Assembly: GCF_001640805.2 (NCBI RefSeq)
Contig: NC_066843.1
Location: 8,891,686-8,955,685, forward strand
Length of the DNA: 64,000 bases
Direction of reading: 5' to 3'
Source: Lates calcarifer
Lineage: Eukaryota; Chordata; Actinopteri; Centropomidae
Part shown: positions 20,038-30,050 of the stretch, in pieces
How positions within the stretch are numbered: position 1 is the stretch's first letter
Layout of the letters: each line of letters starts with the position of its first letter
Position numbers and translations under genes: made by a program
Notes under the pieces: model-generated
Seen by the model: only the letters and a program-made list of their open reading frames with translations
Told to the model about the DNA's origin: nothing
Databases searched by the model: none

Positions 20038-22793
20038 CTGATCCAGAGAAAGGAGAAAAACGAGAGAGAAACAGTGGGGAGGGGAGAGAAATGGAAGACA
20101 GAAAGGGGGTGGGAGGTGAAGAGAGAATAGTGATGAGATAGGAGAGGGAAAGAAAAACACTTGCAAACACTTTCAGACCAGCCTCGTTTATAATGTGAGC
20201 ATCAGACTGAGGTGCTTTTATTTTTTATTTTTGGCTCATTTGGGGAGGTAAGAACATGCCAGTCAAAACCGGGTGTGAGAGCAGTTGCCTCAGGCGGCTT
20301 TCAGGTGAACCCTGCAGCAGTTTGTTTGAAGTGAGCATGCCATTCTGATGTAACACCGGAAAACAGCCGGGGAGTCGCACATTAATGAAGCTGATTGGCC
20401 GGTATTGGTCCTCGTAGCCCCGCGCTCTACTCACTTCTGTTTGAATGCATTCAAAATGCACATCATGATCTGCTCTTGTGCCTTTAATGGAGTGAGTGAC
20501 GGAAACATCCAATTAATGAGAGCTGAGCTAAACAACACGAATGCCTTGTTCACTGTCGTTATTCACTGACAGTGACTTGGATGATGAAATTATTATTTAT
20601 TTTTTGCAAGGAGAAGTGAGATGGAAATAAAATGATGAGGTCTGCCATACCTTCAAGGTTTCAAAGTTTTCCTAATTAAACACAACAATTTTGTGTTTAT
20701 GAATGCCGTACATTTGTTTATCTCAAGAGGCAGCAGTCTCTGATTTGGACCCATTCATTAACTAATTGATCCTGCATCATAAAAAAAGTATGCTGAAGTT
20801 TCCAAGATTTTAACAAATAATGTACGCCAGACAGAATCAATCACTTCTGAGGCATTTGAAGTATTTTGCAACCAAGCAACCAAATGAAGGTGACAGAAAT
20901 AGAAGCCATCTTTTTACACATACCTCCTCAGAACTCATGATATAAATGAACCAGAAGTAATAATAAGTAACAATAGACGGAGGAATGCAAAGATGACATA
21001 GTGAGGAAAAAATCTGATAAATTAGATAAAGAGAAATGACTTTAAAAAGAGATAGAAAATAATGTGAGCAATGCTGGAACTCACATTTGCAACACAATTA
21101 TGCTACTGGACAAAGGAGTGAGAGAGGAATGTACTTGAATTTGTATGTGTTTGAGTGAGTGGTGTGGGATACAGATCCACTGGATTAGACTAAAAGCCTG
21201 GGTCAGTAAGAGATAAGAAAGGTTTTACGCAACCTCACATTTTCTCTAGATTTTTTGATCTTTTTTTGTGAAGTATTTTAGACTTGCTCAAGGCAAAAAG
21301 CTATATAAATAAATTAACTTAAACTTGAAACCAGTGTAACAGGCTAATATACAACACCTGTAAAACCTAATACAATCAAAATCTCTGCTGATTCACCCTT
21401 GCTCATAACTGCATCTGAGCAGGGAGTGGAACAGAACGGGAGATGGGAAACACTCCCAATTTTCTTATGAGTGCTCTTGAGAATATTTAGCGAGTCTGGT
21501 GTGGAGGATCTCTGTTCATGGAGTGGATTTAACATGACAGGGATTCCAAGATATGTGAGTGTGTTAAGCCTTTCAAAGCTTTATATACAAGTTAAAGGAA
21601 TTTCAAATCAAACTGGAAGCCAGCGCAGCATATCTAAACCAGGGGCGATATCCTCTTTCCTGTGTTTGTTAAAGTCGAACAGCAGCATTTTAAACTGTAA
21701 TCTATGAACTGACTTTTTAGGAAAGCCAGTATAGAGAGCATTTTTTAATCTTCTTCTGGTAAAAAAAAGAGGAAAGAAAACATGGATTAACATTTCAACA
21801 TGCTAATGCAGCAGCTATAGCCTACTTTGGCTATATTTCTTGATTTAAAAAATCAGCATGTTAATGTTTAGTTTAAAAAGTTGAGTCACACTGTAAAATC
21901 TTTCTGAGGAGCCAGATTCACAACCTAACAATCTAAATGTGCATTACCGAAAATAATCTTAGATCCAGCTTGGTATAATTTTACAGTGAGAAATGTGACT
22001 TTCACCCTTTTTGAATAGGCGGGAAGAAAAAAAGAACATGAGGTACTGGAATCACTGGCCGTGATGGAAATATGTAGCTGAATGACACCGGGGAAAGTTC
22101 ACAATATGTGTTCTAATTATATCACTCAGCATGTACAATGGGAAAAGAAGTCAACTGAGGCAGCACTGAAAGGAACATGTCACAAGCCTGACGCACATCA
22201 TCACCTGGTAATTTATGTGCGGAATCAATTAAATCTGAACTCAGAGAGGCCAAACAATGTCTCCAGGCTTTTTCTTTTTTTAAAGTGCTGCCATCAGAAA
22301 AAAAAAAAAATAATAACAGTATGCTAGAAATAAAAACTGTAAAAGCAACTATACAAAACTATGTGATACGCTAAAAATCAAACACATGAAAGTGATCAAT
22401 TTAAACATAAAAACTGAAGTAAAATCTTGGATAGAATTTTTAAAAAGGCTCTGATGTAGCTTTTGGCTCATGTCGGCACACATTTTGTTCTGGAGTATTG
22501 CAACACTTACTGAGAAATTAACCACATAAAACCAGGTTCTGTGCTAACCGCTGACTTTTGATTGAGACAGGAGTGAGGGAAATGGCTTAACAACGTGTGC
22601 GAATCACCTTTTCAAGGTTAGCCGCGGATTAAAAACGGTGCGCTGCGGAGAAAACATGGTTGTACCACTCTTAATTTGATCATTAAAAACAGATTAACTA
22701 TCACTCACCAGTCTCATGCTGCAGGCTCAACATTAGGCGATGAGGCTGTGGGTAATGAGCGGAATTCGTAAAAACCAAATAAAGTCAACTCAC
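20038..22793. other. intron between exons 17 and 18
   Basis: About 2.8 kb, the largest intron within the FNIII region. It holds a diverged dispersed repeat at about 21285-21725. No coding exon was recognised. Confidence 0.75.
21285..21725 (+). repeat. diverged teleost dispersed repeat
   Basis: A tail-like AGCTATATAAATAAATTAAC is followed by a segment with AAGCCTTTCAAAGCTTTATA, GGAAGCCAGCGCAGCATA, GGGGCGATATCCTC and CAGCAGCATTTTAAACTG. This order resembles a repeat common in fish, in which copies read GCCAGTGTAGAGAAGC and GCAGCATTTTGGATTAACTGG. Boundaries and class are uncertain. Confidence 0.5.
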
Positions 22794-22975
22794 CTCCTTG
22801 CAGGGTCCACTCGGTGACTTTGTGGCTGTAGGTGCCCCTGCCTGCTCCGTTATAGGCAGCCACCTCGATCTCATAGTTGGTCCAGATGATGAGGTCCTCC
22901 AGGAGCAAGCTGGTCTGGTCTGGGTTGGTGATGTTTTTCATCTGGCAGTCCACTGGAAGCCCAGACAGACAGTAC
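22794..22975 (-). CDS. sdk2: sdk2 exon 17: second half of FNIII 2
   Basis: Residues 709-769. It reads [16 protein letters not shown] (sequon NIT, two Cys), [20 protein letters not shown] and KVTEWTLQG. The acceptor is gctgccag and the donor gtgagt. An intron of about 2.8 kb follows it. Confidence 0.92.
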
Positions 22976-23328
22976 CTGGCAGCAGAGGGAGTTAATCGAT
23001 AGAGGGAGGCAGAGACAGAGAGACAAAATTATAAATATATTAGAACGCAGATGCCCTGAAAAAAACAGGAGGCAGGGAGAGTGGCAATGAAAGAGAAGCC
23101 ATGCAGAACATAAAATGGTTACAAAAAGAGAGGTGACAACAGATGAATAGAGAGGAAGGTATTTAATTGGCACCAATTATTCTATTGCAGCGGTGAGCGA
23201 GAATGAAGCGAAATGGAGAGGAAGAAAAGGAGCTGACATAACAGTTATTAGCACATCTGAATAGCAATGGCCCAGACAGGCACCTATCCCTGGGAAGAAA
23301 TCAGGGCGGGTTGTCACGGTCTTCTTAC
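22976..23328. other. intron between exons 16 and 17
   Basis: About 0.35 kb, purine-rich on the plus strand. No recognisable element. Confidence 0.75.
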
Positions 23329-23469
23329 CTGATGATGTAGCCCTGGAGTGGACCATTCTGATGACTCTCTGGGGGCGGCTGCCATTGGATCATGATGGAC
23401 TGATTGGTGCGGCCACTCGCGATGACTGTCTGAGGGGGGGCACTAGGAGGCTCTTCGGGGAGAGTCAGC
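23329..23469 (-). CDS. sdk2: sdk2 exon 16: first half of FNIII 2
   Basis: Residues 662-709. It reads [33 protein letters not shown] and [10 protein letters not shown], the FNIII A-C strands. The acceptor is ccaccag and the donor gtaaga splits an Arg codon. Confidence 0.92.
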
Positions 23470-24680
23470 CTGGTGGAGCAGAAAAAGGAAAAGAGGAGGT
23501 GATAGAAGAGACAAAGAGTGAAGCTATGCATTAATTACTGTGAATTTCGCATATTTCTATCCCATTTCATCATAGACATCAAATCATAATAAAGCCCGCT
23601 TTTTTGTATTTTTTTTTTTTCACCACACCATAAAGCAAAGTTGGGGTAAGTGTCTTTGTCCAAAACATATTCTCTATAATTCTGTCCGCAGAGGGACATC
23701 GTGCTGTGGCATGACAAGGATCAAAGAGGCCTTGGTGAAAATGGAGCAGCACAATAGAGATACAGTGCGAGAGAGAGAAAGATATAAAAGAACAAGAAAG
23801 AGAGATCCAGGCAGACTTTTCCCTTAAGTCAATTTAAGATGACATCTTGATTTCTTCCCAGTGCACCGGAGCACTGCTCTGGAGGAGATAAAGCAGAGTG
23901 TTTAGGATCAAAGAGGTGTGCCGGAGAGATGCCTCAGAAAAGCCCTGCACTCTCGCTGATGCTCAGTCACCCTCCTGTGGTGCGCTCTTGTCTGGGCACA
24001 TTCACACAGGAATTTGGCTCTGTGAATGAGTGTGTGGTGCGAAAAAAAAGGTGCATGATGGGTAGTGATGGCTTTCAGTTTGAGGGACTTCCTTGCTGCA
24101 GCAAATGGTTTATGCTGGTGCAGGTCAGATTGTCGTGTGTACAGGTGAATTGTGATGAGCTAAGAATGAGTATGAGTGTGTGTGTATGTGTGTGTGCCTG
24201 TGTGATTGTGACCGCTCCATCTTACTAGTCAAGAGAATTCACTTGAGATTTGAGTCTGTGTGAATCTCTGCCTCTTTCAAGCCTCTCTGTATTTTACTCA
24301 TGAAGTACAGCAAAGGCAGTTAATAGGAGAGAGAGAGGGAGACGAAGCTGGGTCAGCGCACCCATCAAGTCTTCACAAAGTGCAATTTCAGCTCATTCAC
24401 AGTTTTATCTTGAAAAGGCCCCCGTCCCGAAGCCGGCTCATCTCTCGCTCACTCCCACAGGAGTGAAGACCAAAAAGTGGACTTAACAGGAAATAATCAC
24501 AGGATTTTCTATTGAACTGCCACAGGGGGGGTGGGGTGTGGTGTGGGGGGGTTGTTCCAGAACTGTGAAGGCCAACAAAGTGCAACGCTGTCCTCTTGGC
24601 TAGTGTACACATTTAAATACACACACATACAGTTTTTTTTTTTTTTGAATATTCAGTATATGCAGAGTAGCAGTACCCAC
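23470..24680. other. intron between exons 15 and 16
   Basis: About 1.2 kb. It has short T-runs (23606-23620, 24635-24647) and a short GT tract near 24176-24200. Nothing coding was recognised. Confidence 0.75.
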
Positions 24681-24828
24681 CGGTCAGTCTCTTTGCTGAA
24701 CTGGCCCCTCCCCACATCGTTGACGGCACACAGTCGGAACTGGTAGGAGCGCGCCGGGATGAGGCCACCAACGGTAACCCCTGTAAACTCTGGCTCGATG
24801 TTGGCCAGCAGCACCGTCCAGGGGGCAT
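24681..24828 (-). CDS. sdk2: sdk2 exon 15: second half of FNIII 1
   Basis: Residues 612-662. It reads [16 protein letters not shown], then [19 protein letters not shown], the FNIII F-strand tyrosine corner, and ends KETDR. The acceptor is cgcctcag and the donor gtgggt. Confidence 0.92.
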
Positions 24829-25544
24829 CTGAGGCGGTGAAAGACACACACATGCGGACAGAGCCGTGAGCAAACAAGCGAGTGAATGGTAAACGACCTC
24901 GCGAGAGCACGAGAACGTTCTTGAGAAAAACCTCCTCATCGCCTGCAAAACTCAAATTTGAATTCCATGTTATTCCAGACCATTAATGCACAACACTGTT
25001 TCATTTTCAATAATAATATTGCATACTGATAAAAAACAAGTCATTTATTTTGTATACTCCCCCTCTAAATATCAGATTGAAATTCAATTATCCAAAACCC
25101 AGATCCCATCTGCATCCTCGGATTCATTTTCTTCTTAATGAGTTGTCATCTTCTCAGTTAGCCTGAGCTTCGGTGAGAAATGGTTGAACGATTCACTCTC
25201 CATGGGCGAAAGCATTCACACTTCTTTGATTTTATCAAGCGAAAAGGAAGATAAGAGCATCGGACATCAACACAATTTGGTTCCCCTGATCATTCGTAAG
25301 GAAGCGCACAGGTGAGGCAATTGGGTTTTACTGATTGAAGAAGGTAAGAGAGGATGCAACTGCCAATTTTGGAGCACAATGGAAATGTAATATAATAAGC
25401 TGGGTAGCAAATGAGTGCTTCCAGGGAGTAGAAAGTAACAATATTACATTTACAAAAGCTAACAAGAAACAATAAAATGCATCAGGTTTTGTGCATTGTT
25501 GATGGTGGCACTGGTGCTTAGGTGATGTTGAACACTAAACTCAC
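24829..25544. other. intron between exons 14 and 15
   Basis: About 0.7 kb of unremarkable sequence. Confidence 0.75.
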
Positions 25545-25681
25545 TATTTTCCGAGACTTCCAGGATGTAGCGGATGAGGGGGCTGTTTCCATCAAATGCC
25601 TGGGCCCAGGTGAGGTTGATGGCCCTCTTCTCTGTGGTACTAAGAATCGCTATTGGGTTTTCTGGAGCGTGGGGCAGCTGC
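25545..25681 (-). CDS. sdk2: sdk2 exon 14: first half of FNIII 1
   Basis: Residues 567-612. It reads [33 protein letters not shown] (B-C strands with the core Trp) and [11 protein letters not shown]. This is the switch from Ig to FNIII domains. The acceptor is catgcag and the donor gtgagt splits an Asn codon. Confidence 0.92.
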
Positions 25682-25975
25682 CTGCATGAGCACATGTTTA
25701 TGTGTGTGTGTAAGAAAGGGACAAAACGATAAAAGCAAATGGAATCAGACAAGAGAGGCAGCAAATAACAGAATTAAACAGTCAAACTGAGAGCCTTTGT
25801 GTTGTAAATATTAAAGGGGTTTGATGGATTGGAGAGGAGAGCTTTGATAAAGCACAACGGTGGAGAAAACATCCATCCATCATGTCCTGGTCAGATGTAA
25901 ATAAGAGAAGGAAAAAAAAAAATACAGACAGCAAGATAAGACGAGGAGGGGGAGACATGAGGCAAATATGCAGAC

Positions 25976-26152
25976 CTGACTCTGAGGTGGGCGCTGCGGG
26001 AGTCATTGCCACCAACTGAGGTCACCCTGCAGGTGTATGTTCCGATGTCACCCGACCACGTCTGGGAGATGTGCAGGGTCCCGTCGGGATCCTGCCGCAG
26101 GCGGGGTGATGTGTTCACGTCAATCACGGAGCCGCTCTTCTCCCACACATAC
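25976..26152 (-). CDS. sdk2: sdk2 exon 13: second half of Ig6
   Basis: Residues 508-567. It reads YVWEKSG (core Trp), then [18 protein letters not shown] (second Cys) and [15 protein letters not shown]. This is close to SDK2 throughout. The acceptor is gcctctag. The donor gtctgc is a weak GT site, but the junction into exon 14 (RVR-QLPHAP) is exact. Confidence 0.91.
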
Positions 26153-27081
26153 CTAGAGGCACGTACGCGTATTTGTAAATGTAGTGTACACACACAGACA
26201 CACATAAATATATAAATATATATTTATACACCATGCACACATGCTCACTCAAATTTTAACACTCTATCTCCAAGTGTTGTGACAGTAAATCCGTTTGCTT
26301 TGTGTCAGTGCATACAGGAAAACACAGAAGGTGCTGACACAGATGAAAAGCCTTGTGAGGCTGATGGCAAAGTTATCTGAATCTGAAAACCATCTCTCTC
26401 TGTCACACACACATACAGTACAGAGCCTCTCCTCTATGCATTTCTCTCCCTGTCACACCCCCAACTGCACATATGGATGCCCCCCCCCCCAATCCACATG
26501 CACATACGCATGCACACACAAGGAGCTCCCATGATTAATTGCAACTGTTCAGGCTCTCCAGCTAATCTCCTCTGTGTTGCGTTTAATTAAAGGCGCTGTC
26601 TGAAGTTATTACTCTGTTTACATATTCATCTGTTTACCCCGCGATCTGATCAATGCCGTGTGCCGTGGGCCCACAGGTGACAGGCACTCTAATCACTGGG
26701 CTCCATAGACATCATTTCAGTCCCTCTGAGACAGATGCATGTACACACACTCGATCATGCTCGAGACTGTCTGAAGAGTGGGGAAAAGCGATGGGCTAAT
26801 TCCTCAATCTGACTCGTAAGAGTTTCGAAATCTTCCCACAGGAGGTCGTCAAAGGGTGGATAAACACTACAAGATCTCTCGCAGATTTCATAAACTAATT
26901 AAGTACAACATTGATACACAAGCTTGTTTTCTAGGCTGCAGTTGCACCAAGAAATCGTATTTTGTAAATTTATTACATTGCATGTGATTTAAAAAAACAA
27001 AAACAAACAAACAAAAAAAAAAACCCCAGACAAAATCTTGACAAAATTCCAACAGCTTTTACAAGTTGATGTCATCATTAC
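26153..27081. other. intron between exons 12 and 13
   Basis: About 0.9 kb with short CA tracts, a C-run near 26481-26490 and an A-rich stretch near 26990-27025. No coding exon. Confidence 0.75.
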
Positions 27082-27184
27082 CTGACAGTGACACTGGGAT
27101 CATGGGTCACACCACAGGTCATGACAGCCTTGGTCCCCTTGATGACACTTTGGTCTTGCGGTGGTTTAGTGATGCGGGTTCGTG
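27082..27184 (-). CDS. sdk2: sdk2 exon 12: first half of Ig6
   Basis: Residues 473-508. It reads [19 protein letters not shown], then [15 protein letters not shown] with the first Cys of Ig6. The acceptor is tttgcag and the donor gtaatg splits an Arg codon. Confidence 0.92.
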
Positions 27185-27578
27185 CTGCAAATGCACACAG
27201 AGGTCGTAGTTCAACAAACTGTGTTTGAGCAGCAGGCTGAAGACAGCCCACTTAACATGGGTCTCATCTTTCACAGAACATCTTTCTGTAACAGGGTGAA
27301 TCATGCAGCATTTCCAATGGGTGGAGTACTTTGCAATGCTTTCAAAGACTGGTAATGTGAATTTAAGCAGGGAAAATGAGTACATGTATGAGTCACTGGA
27401 CTATATAGTCAGAAAATCTTGACAATGAACTCCTGGAACCAGGTATGCTACGCATCTACAAGTAAGGGTTTTAAAAAGTAGGATATTTATTTTTATTTTT
27501 TATATTATTCAAGGGCACCGGCTGTGCAGATGATCTGAGCGATATGAATGATGTGCAGAGAGTTGCTGTTATGCTCAC
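27185..27578. other. intron between exons 11 and 12
   Basis: About 0.4 kb. No recognisable element. Confidence 0.75.
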
Positions 27579-27746
27579 CCCAGACTACTAGATCGGCTGA
27601 AGCCTCGTCAATGCCTCTGGAGTTGCTGGCCATGCAGGTGTAGGTTCCAGCGTCGGACAAGTGGGAAGGACTGATTAGCAGGCTGCCCGATTCCAGCAGG
27701 GTGAACCTGGGCAGCTGGACCGAGCCACTGGCCAAGACACGTTCAC
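27579..27746 (-). CDS. sdk2: sdk2 exon 11: second half of Ig5
   Basis: Residues 417-473. It reads [42 protein letters not shown] (second Cys) and ends ADLVVW, a phrase typical of sidekick. The acceptor is ccatgcag and the donor gtgagc. Confidence 0.92.
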
Positions 27747-28044
27747 CTGCATGGAAGGGTGGTAGTGATTGATGGGATGGGATGGAGGACGGGGGAAAAA
27801 GAGGTGGGGGGTGGAGGTGTTGGTGGCAGGCACAAAGAGAGATTAGGGTATTGGAGAAATGTCAGGGAGAACAAACAAGAGGGGGAAAGCAGTGTGCAGC
27901 AAGAGTAAAGAAGTGAAGCTTGTTTGGAGGAAATGTATATTCTGAATCCTTTCCATAGCTCTCGTCTAACTTTTGACAAGTCCAAATGTGGCATAATGAA
28001 CCCCCCGGGGCCCCGACAGGACCTCATGCTGTTAGCCCACGCAC

Positions 28045-28161
28045 CTTTCTGCCAGGTGATGGCTGGCCGTGGGGCTCCTGAGGTCTCGCAGTGTAGAATG
28101 ACTGACATGCCGTCAATCACGGCACTGTCAGAAGGGCCAGCGGTGATATTGGGAGCGATAC
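28045..28161 (-). CDS. sdk2: sdk2 exon 10: first half of Ig5
   Basis: Residues 378-417. It reads [12 protein letters not shown] (sequon NIT), [15 protein letters not shown] (first Cys) and PRPAITWQK (core Trp). The acceptor is ctctaag and the donor gtgcgt. It is 117 bases long, symmetric in phase 1, with UG-rich sequence upstream of the acceptor on the coding strand. Confidence 0.91.
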
Positions 28162-28656
28162 CTTAGAGGTGAGGTAAACACACACGCACACACAGGTACA
28201 CACGTAGAAACACACACACACGCACACAAACAAAATCAGGTAAGACAGAGGTGATAATGAGAGACATAAACAGCCTTCTCCCTAATAAAGCAGACAGCAG
28301 CTGAGAGCTTAATAGACTTGACAAAAGGGGCGGCTGTCAGGTCTCATTCTCAGGGACAGCTCTGAGAATCTGACAAGGCGCCTCCATCTCTCTGCTTCTC
28401 CTGCACATTCTCTGATTCATAAATAGCCAATAATTGCCCAAGCATCCAAGGTGACAAATCTGTCACTGCGAAGAGATATATAGATAGATGGGTGTAGGAG
28501 GCAAGACAGAGAGAGGGAGAAAAGAGGATTAGAGGCGAGAACAGAGGAGCGGATTTAAGAATAAATAAAAAAAAGGGAGGGAATGGAGGGGCGAAGACGA
28601 GCAGAATTAAGTAGCAGACGTGCAGATAGCTTTGAAACAATTTCAAGGGGACATAC
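28162..28656. other. intron between exons 9 and 10
   Basis: About 0.5 kb. CA-rich sequence at 28177-28230 lies just before the exon 10 acceptor (TG-rich on the coding strand). Nothing else is recognised. Confidence 0.75.
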
Positions 28657-28851
28657 TAGTAACAGCTAGGTAGGTGTTTGTCTGGATCTCTCCTGCGAGA
28701 TTGCGGGCAAAACACTGAAACATCCCAGTGTCGTCTGGCAGGAGACCGTTGATCTGTAGACTGCCTCCTACCAACACTCTGTACCTGGGGATCTTCACTG
28801 GGCTGATGGGCACTGCATCTTTATACCACACTATGTCTGGCTGTGGTGTGC
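28657..28851 (-). CDS. sdk2: sdk2 exon 9: rest of Ig4
   Basis: Residues 313-378. It reads [12 protein letters not shown] (core Trp), [19 protein letters not shown] (second Cys) and TYLAVTS in the linker. The acceptor is cctctgcag and the donor gtatgt splits a Ser codon. Confidence 0.92.
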
Positions 28852-28947
28852 CTGCAGAGGGAGGAGAGGATTTATTTTTTCCCCCCTTGACACTGTGACC
28901 CTTTTATTCTTTTTATTCCTTTTTGTTATGCTCTCTCGCTCTTTCAA

Positions 28948-28970
28948 ACACACACACACACACACACAAA
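28948..28970. repeat. CA microsatellite next to exon 8 donor
   Basis: About 10 CA units followed by A. On the coding strand it is a TG tract about 15 bases after the exon 8 donor. Confidence 0.9.
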
Positions 28971-28984
28971 AAAACATCACTAAC

Positions 28985-29068
28985 CTCGTGCCTGACAGGG
29001 GATATCCACCACCTTCTCCATCTCTGCACTGATGTGACTTGGTGGCTCTTTTACAAACAGAGGGAACT
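28985..29068 (-). CDS. sdk2: sdk2 exon 8: first part of Ig4
   Basis: Residues 285-313. It reads [15 protein letters not shown], then [13 protein letters not shown], with the first Cys of Ig4. It is 84 bases long, starts and ends in phase 1, and could be skipped without a frameshift. A GT repeat lies about 15 bases beyond its donor (gttagt). Confidence 0.9.
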
Positions 29069-29339
29069 CTGTTTGTAAAGACAAAAAAAGGCACAAAATG
29101 TTTGCTCCATTAAAGCCTTTAAAAACAACTCACAAATCATCTGTGCTTTTTATCTCAACCCTTCTCTGGTGAATAAGTGCTCACACCACTCTAGATAACA
29201 ACATCAACTCAATTACTGAAATATAAAATGATAACAAAATGTTCTCCCAACATGGGGGTTAGCATGCTGATGCAATATTTGGATAATTTAGGCTCAGCTG
29301 CTCTGTGCGAGGTTAAAACGGAATCTGTGGATTATTCAC

Positions 29340-29530
29340 CAAGAACGTGCAGGAAGGCCCCGGCGGTGACGGCGGGGACGCTACTGCTGCGGAGCGATGC
29401 CTCACACTCGTAGTAGCCGCTGTCGCTGACCGCCGGCAGACTGATGACCAACCTGCGGCCGAAGTCTCGGATCCCCGTGTTGACCACTGCCCCATCTTTC
29501 CTCCAAGTAATACTCATTTTGACGAGGGGT
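29340..29530 (-). CDS. sdk2: sdk2 exon 7: second half of Ig3
   Basis: Residues 222-285. It reads PLVKMSITWRKDGAVV with the core Trp, then SDSGYYECEASLRSSSVP with the second Cys, and ends in the Ig3-Ig4 linker HVLE. The acceptor is ctcctccag and the donor gtgaat. The local base composition is GC-rich compared with the neighbouring introns. Confidence 0.92.
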
Positions 29531-29938
29531 CTGGAGGAGAAAAGGTTGAAAAGGAAGAGAAAGAGAGCAAGAGATGGGAAGCATGGTTTTTAATACAGAT
29601 TCATATTCTGTTTCAAGGTTAGAGAGCATTGAGGGAGCGATGGGATACATCTGTCAGTCTGATTAAGTCTTTGAATTGGAGATAATAGTCAGAATTCAGG
29701 CCTGGGATTGCGCGAGATGGGGAGAACAGAGTGAAACCTTGAATCAAAGGGAAGAATGGAGGAGAGGTACAAAATGGAAGATGTACAAAACACGGTCCTA
29801 TCATGTTCAAACAAAAGATTTCAAGAATCATTTAAATCACTATCGGATGTGGAGGTGAGAGGAGGTGGAGGTGTATGAATTGTGCATGCATGACTGCATT
29901 TGCATTGTGTTTTTTTTTTCCTTGGTATGAAATTGTAC
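29531..29938. other. intron between exons 6 and 7
   Basis: About 0.4 kb, purine-rich on the plus strand. No recognisable element. Confidence 0.75.
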
Positions 29939-30050
29939 CTTGCATTGGCAACACACTCCATGATGGCCTCGTTTCTCCCCACTGTTACGCTGGTGTTCTT
30001 GGGGGGGATGATGATAGAGGGGGCGATGGGGTCTGCAGGTCCTCCAACAT
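29939..30050 (-). CDS. sdk2: sdk2 exon 6: first half of Ig3
   Basis: Residues 184-222. It reads [16 protein letters not shown], then KNTSVTVG (sequon NTS) and AIMECVANA with the first Cys of Ig3. The acceptor is ttctgatag and the donor gtacaa splits an Arg codon. Similarity to SDK2 is strong along the whole exon. Confidence 0.92.
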
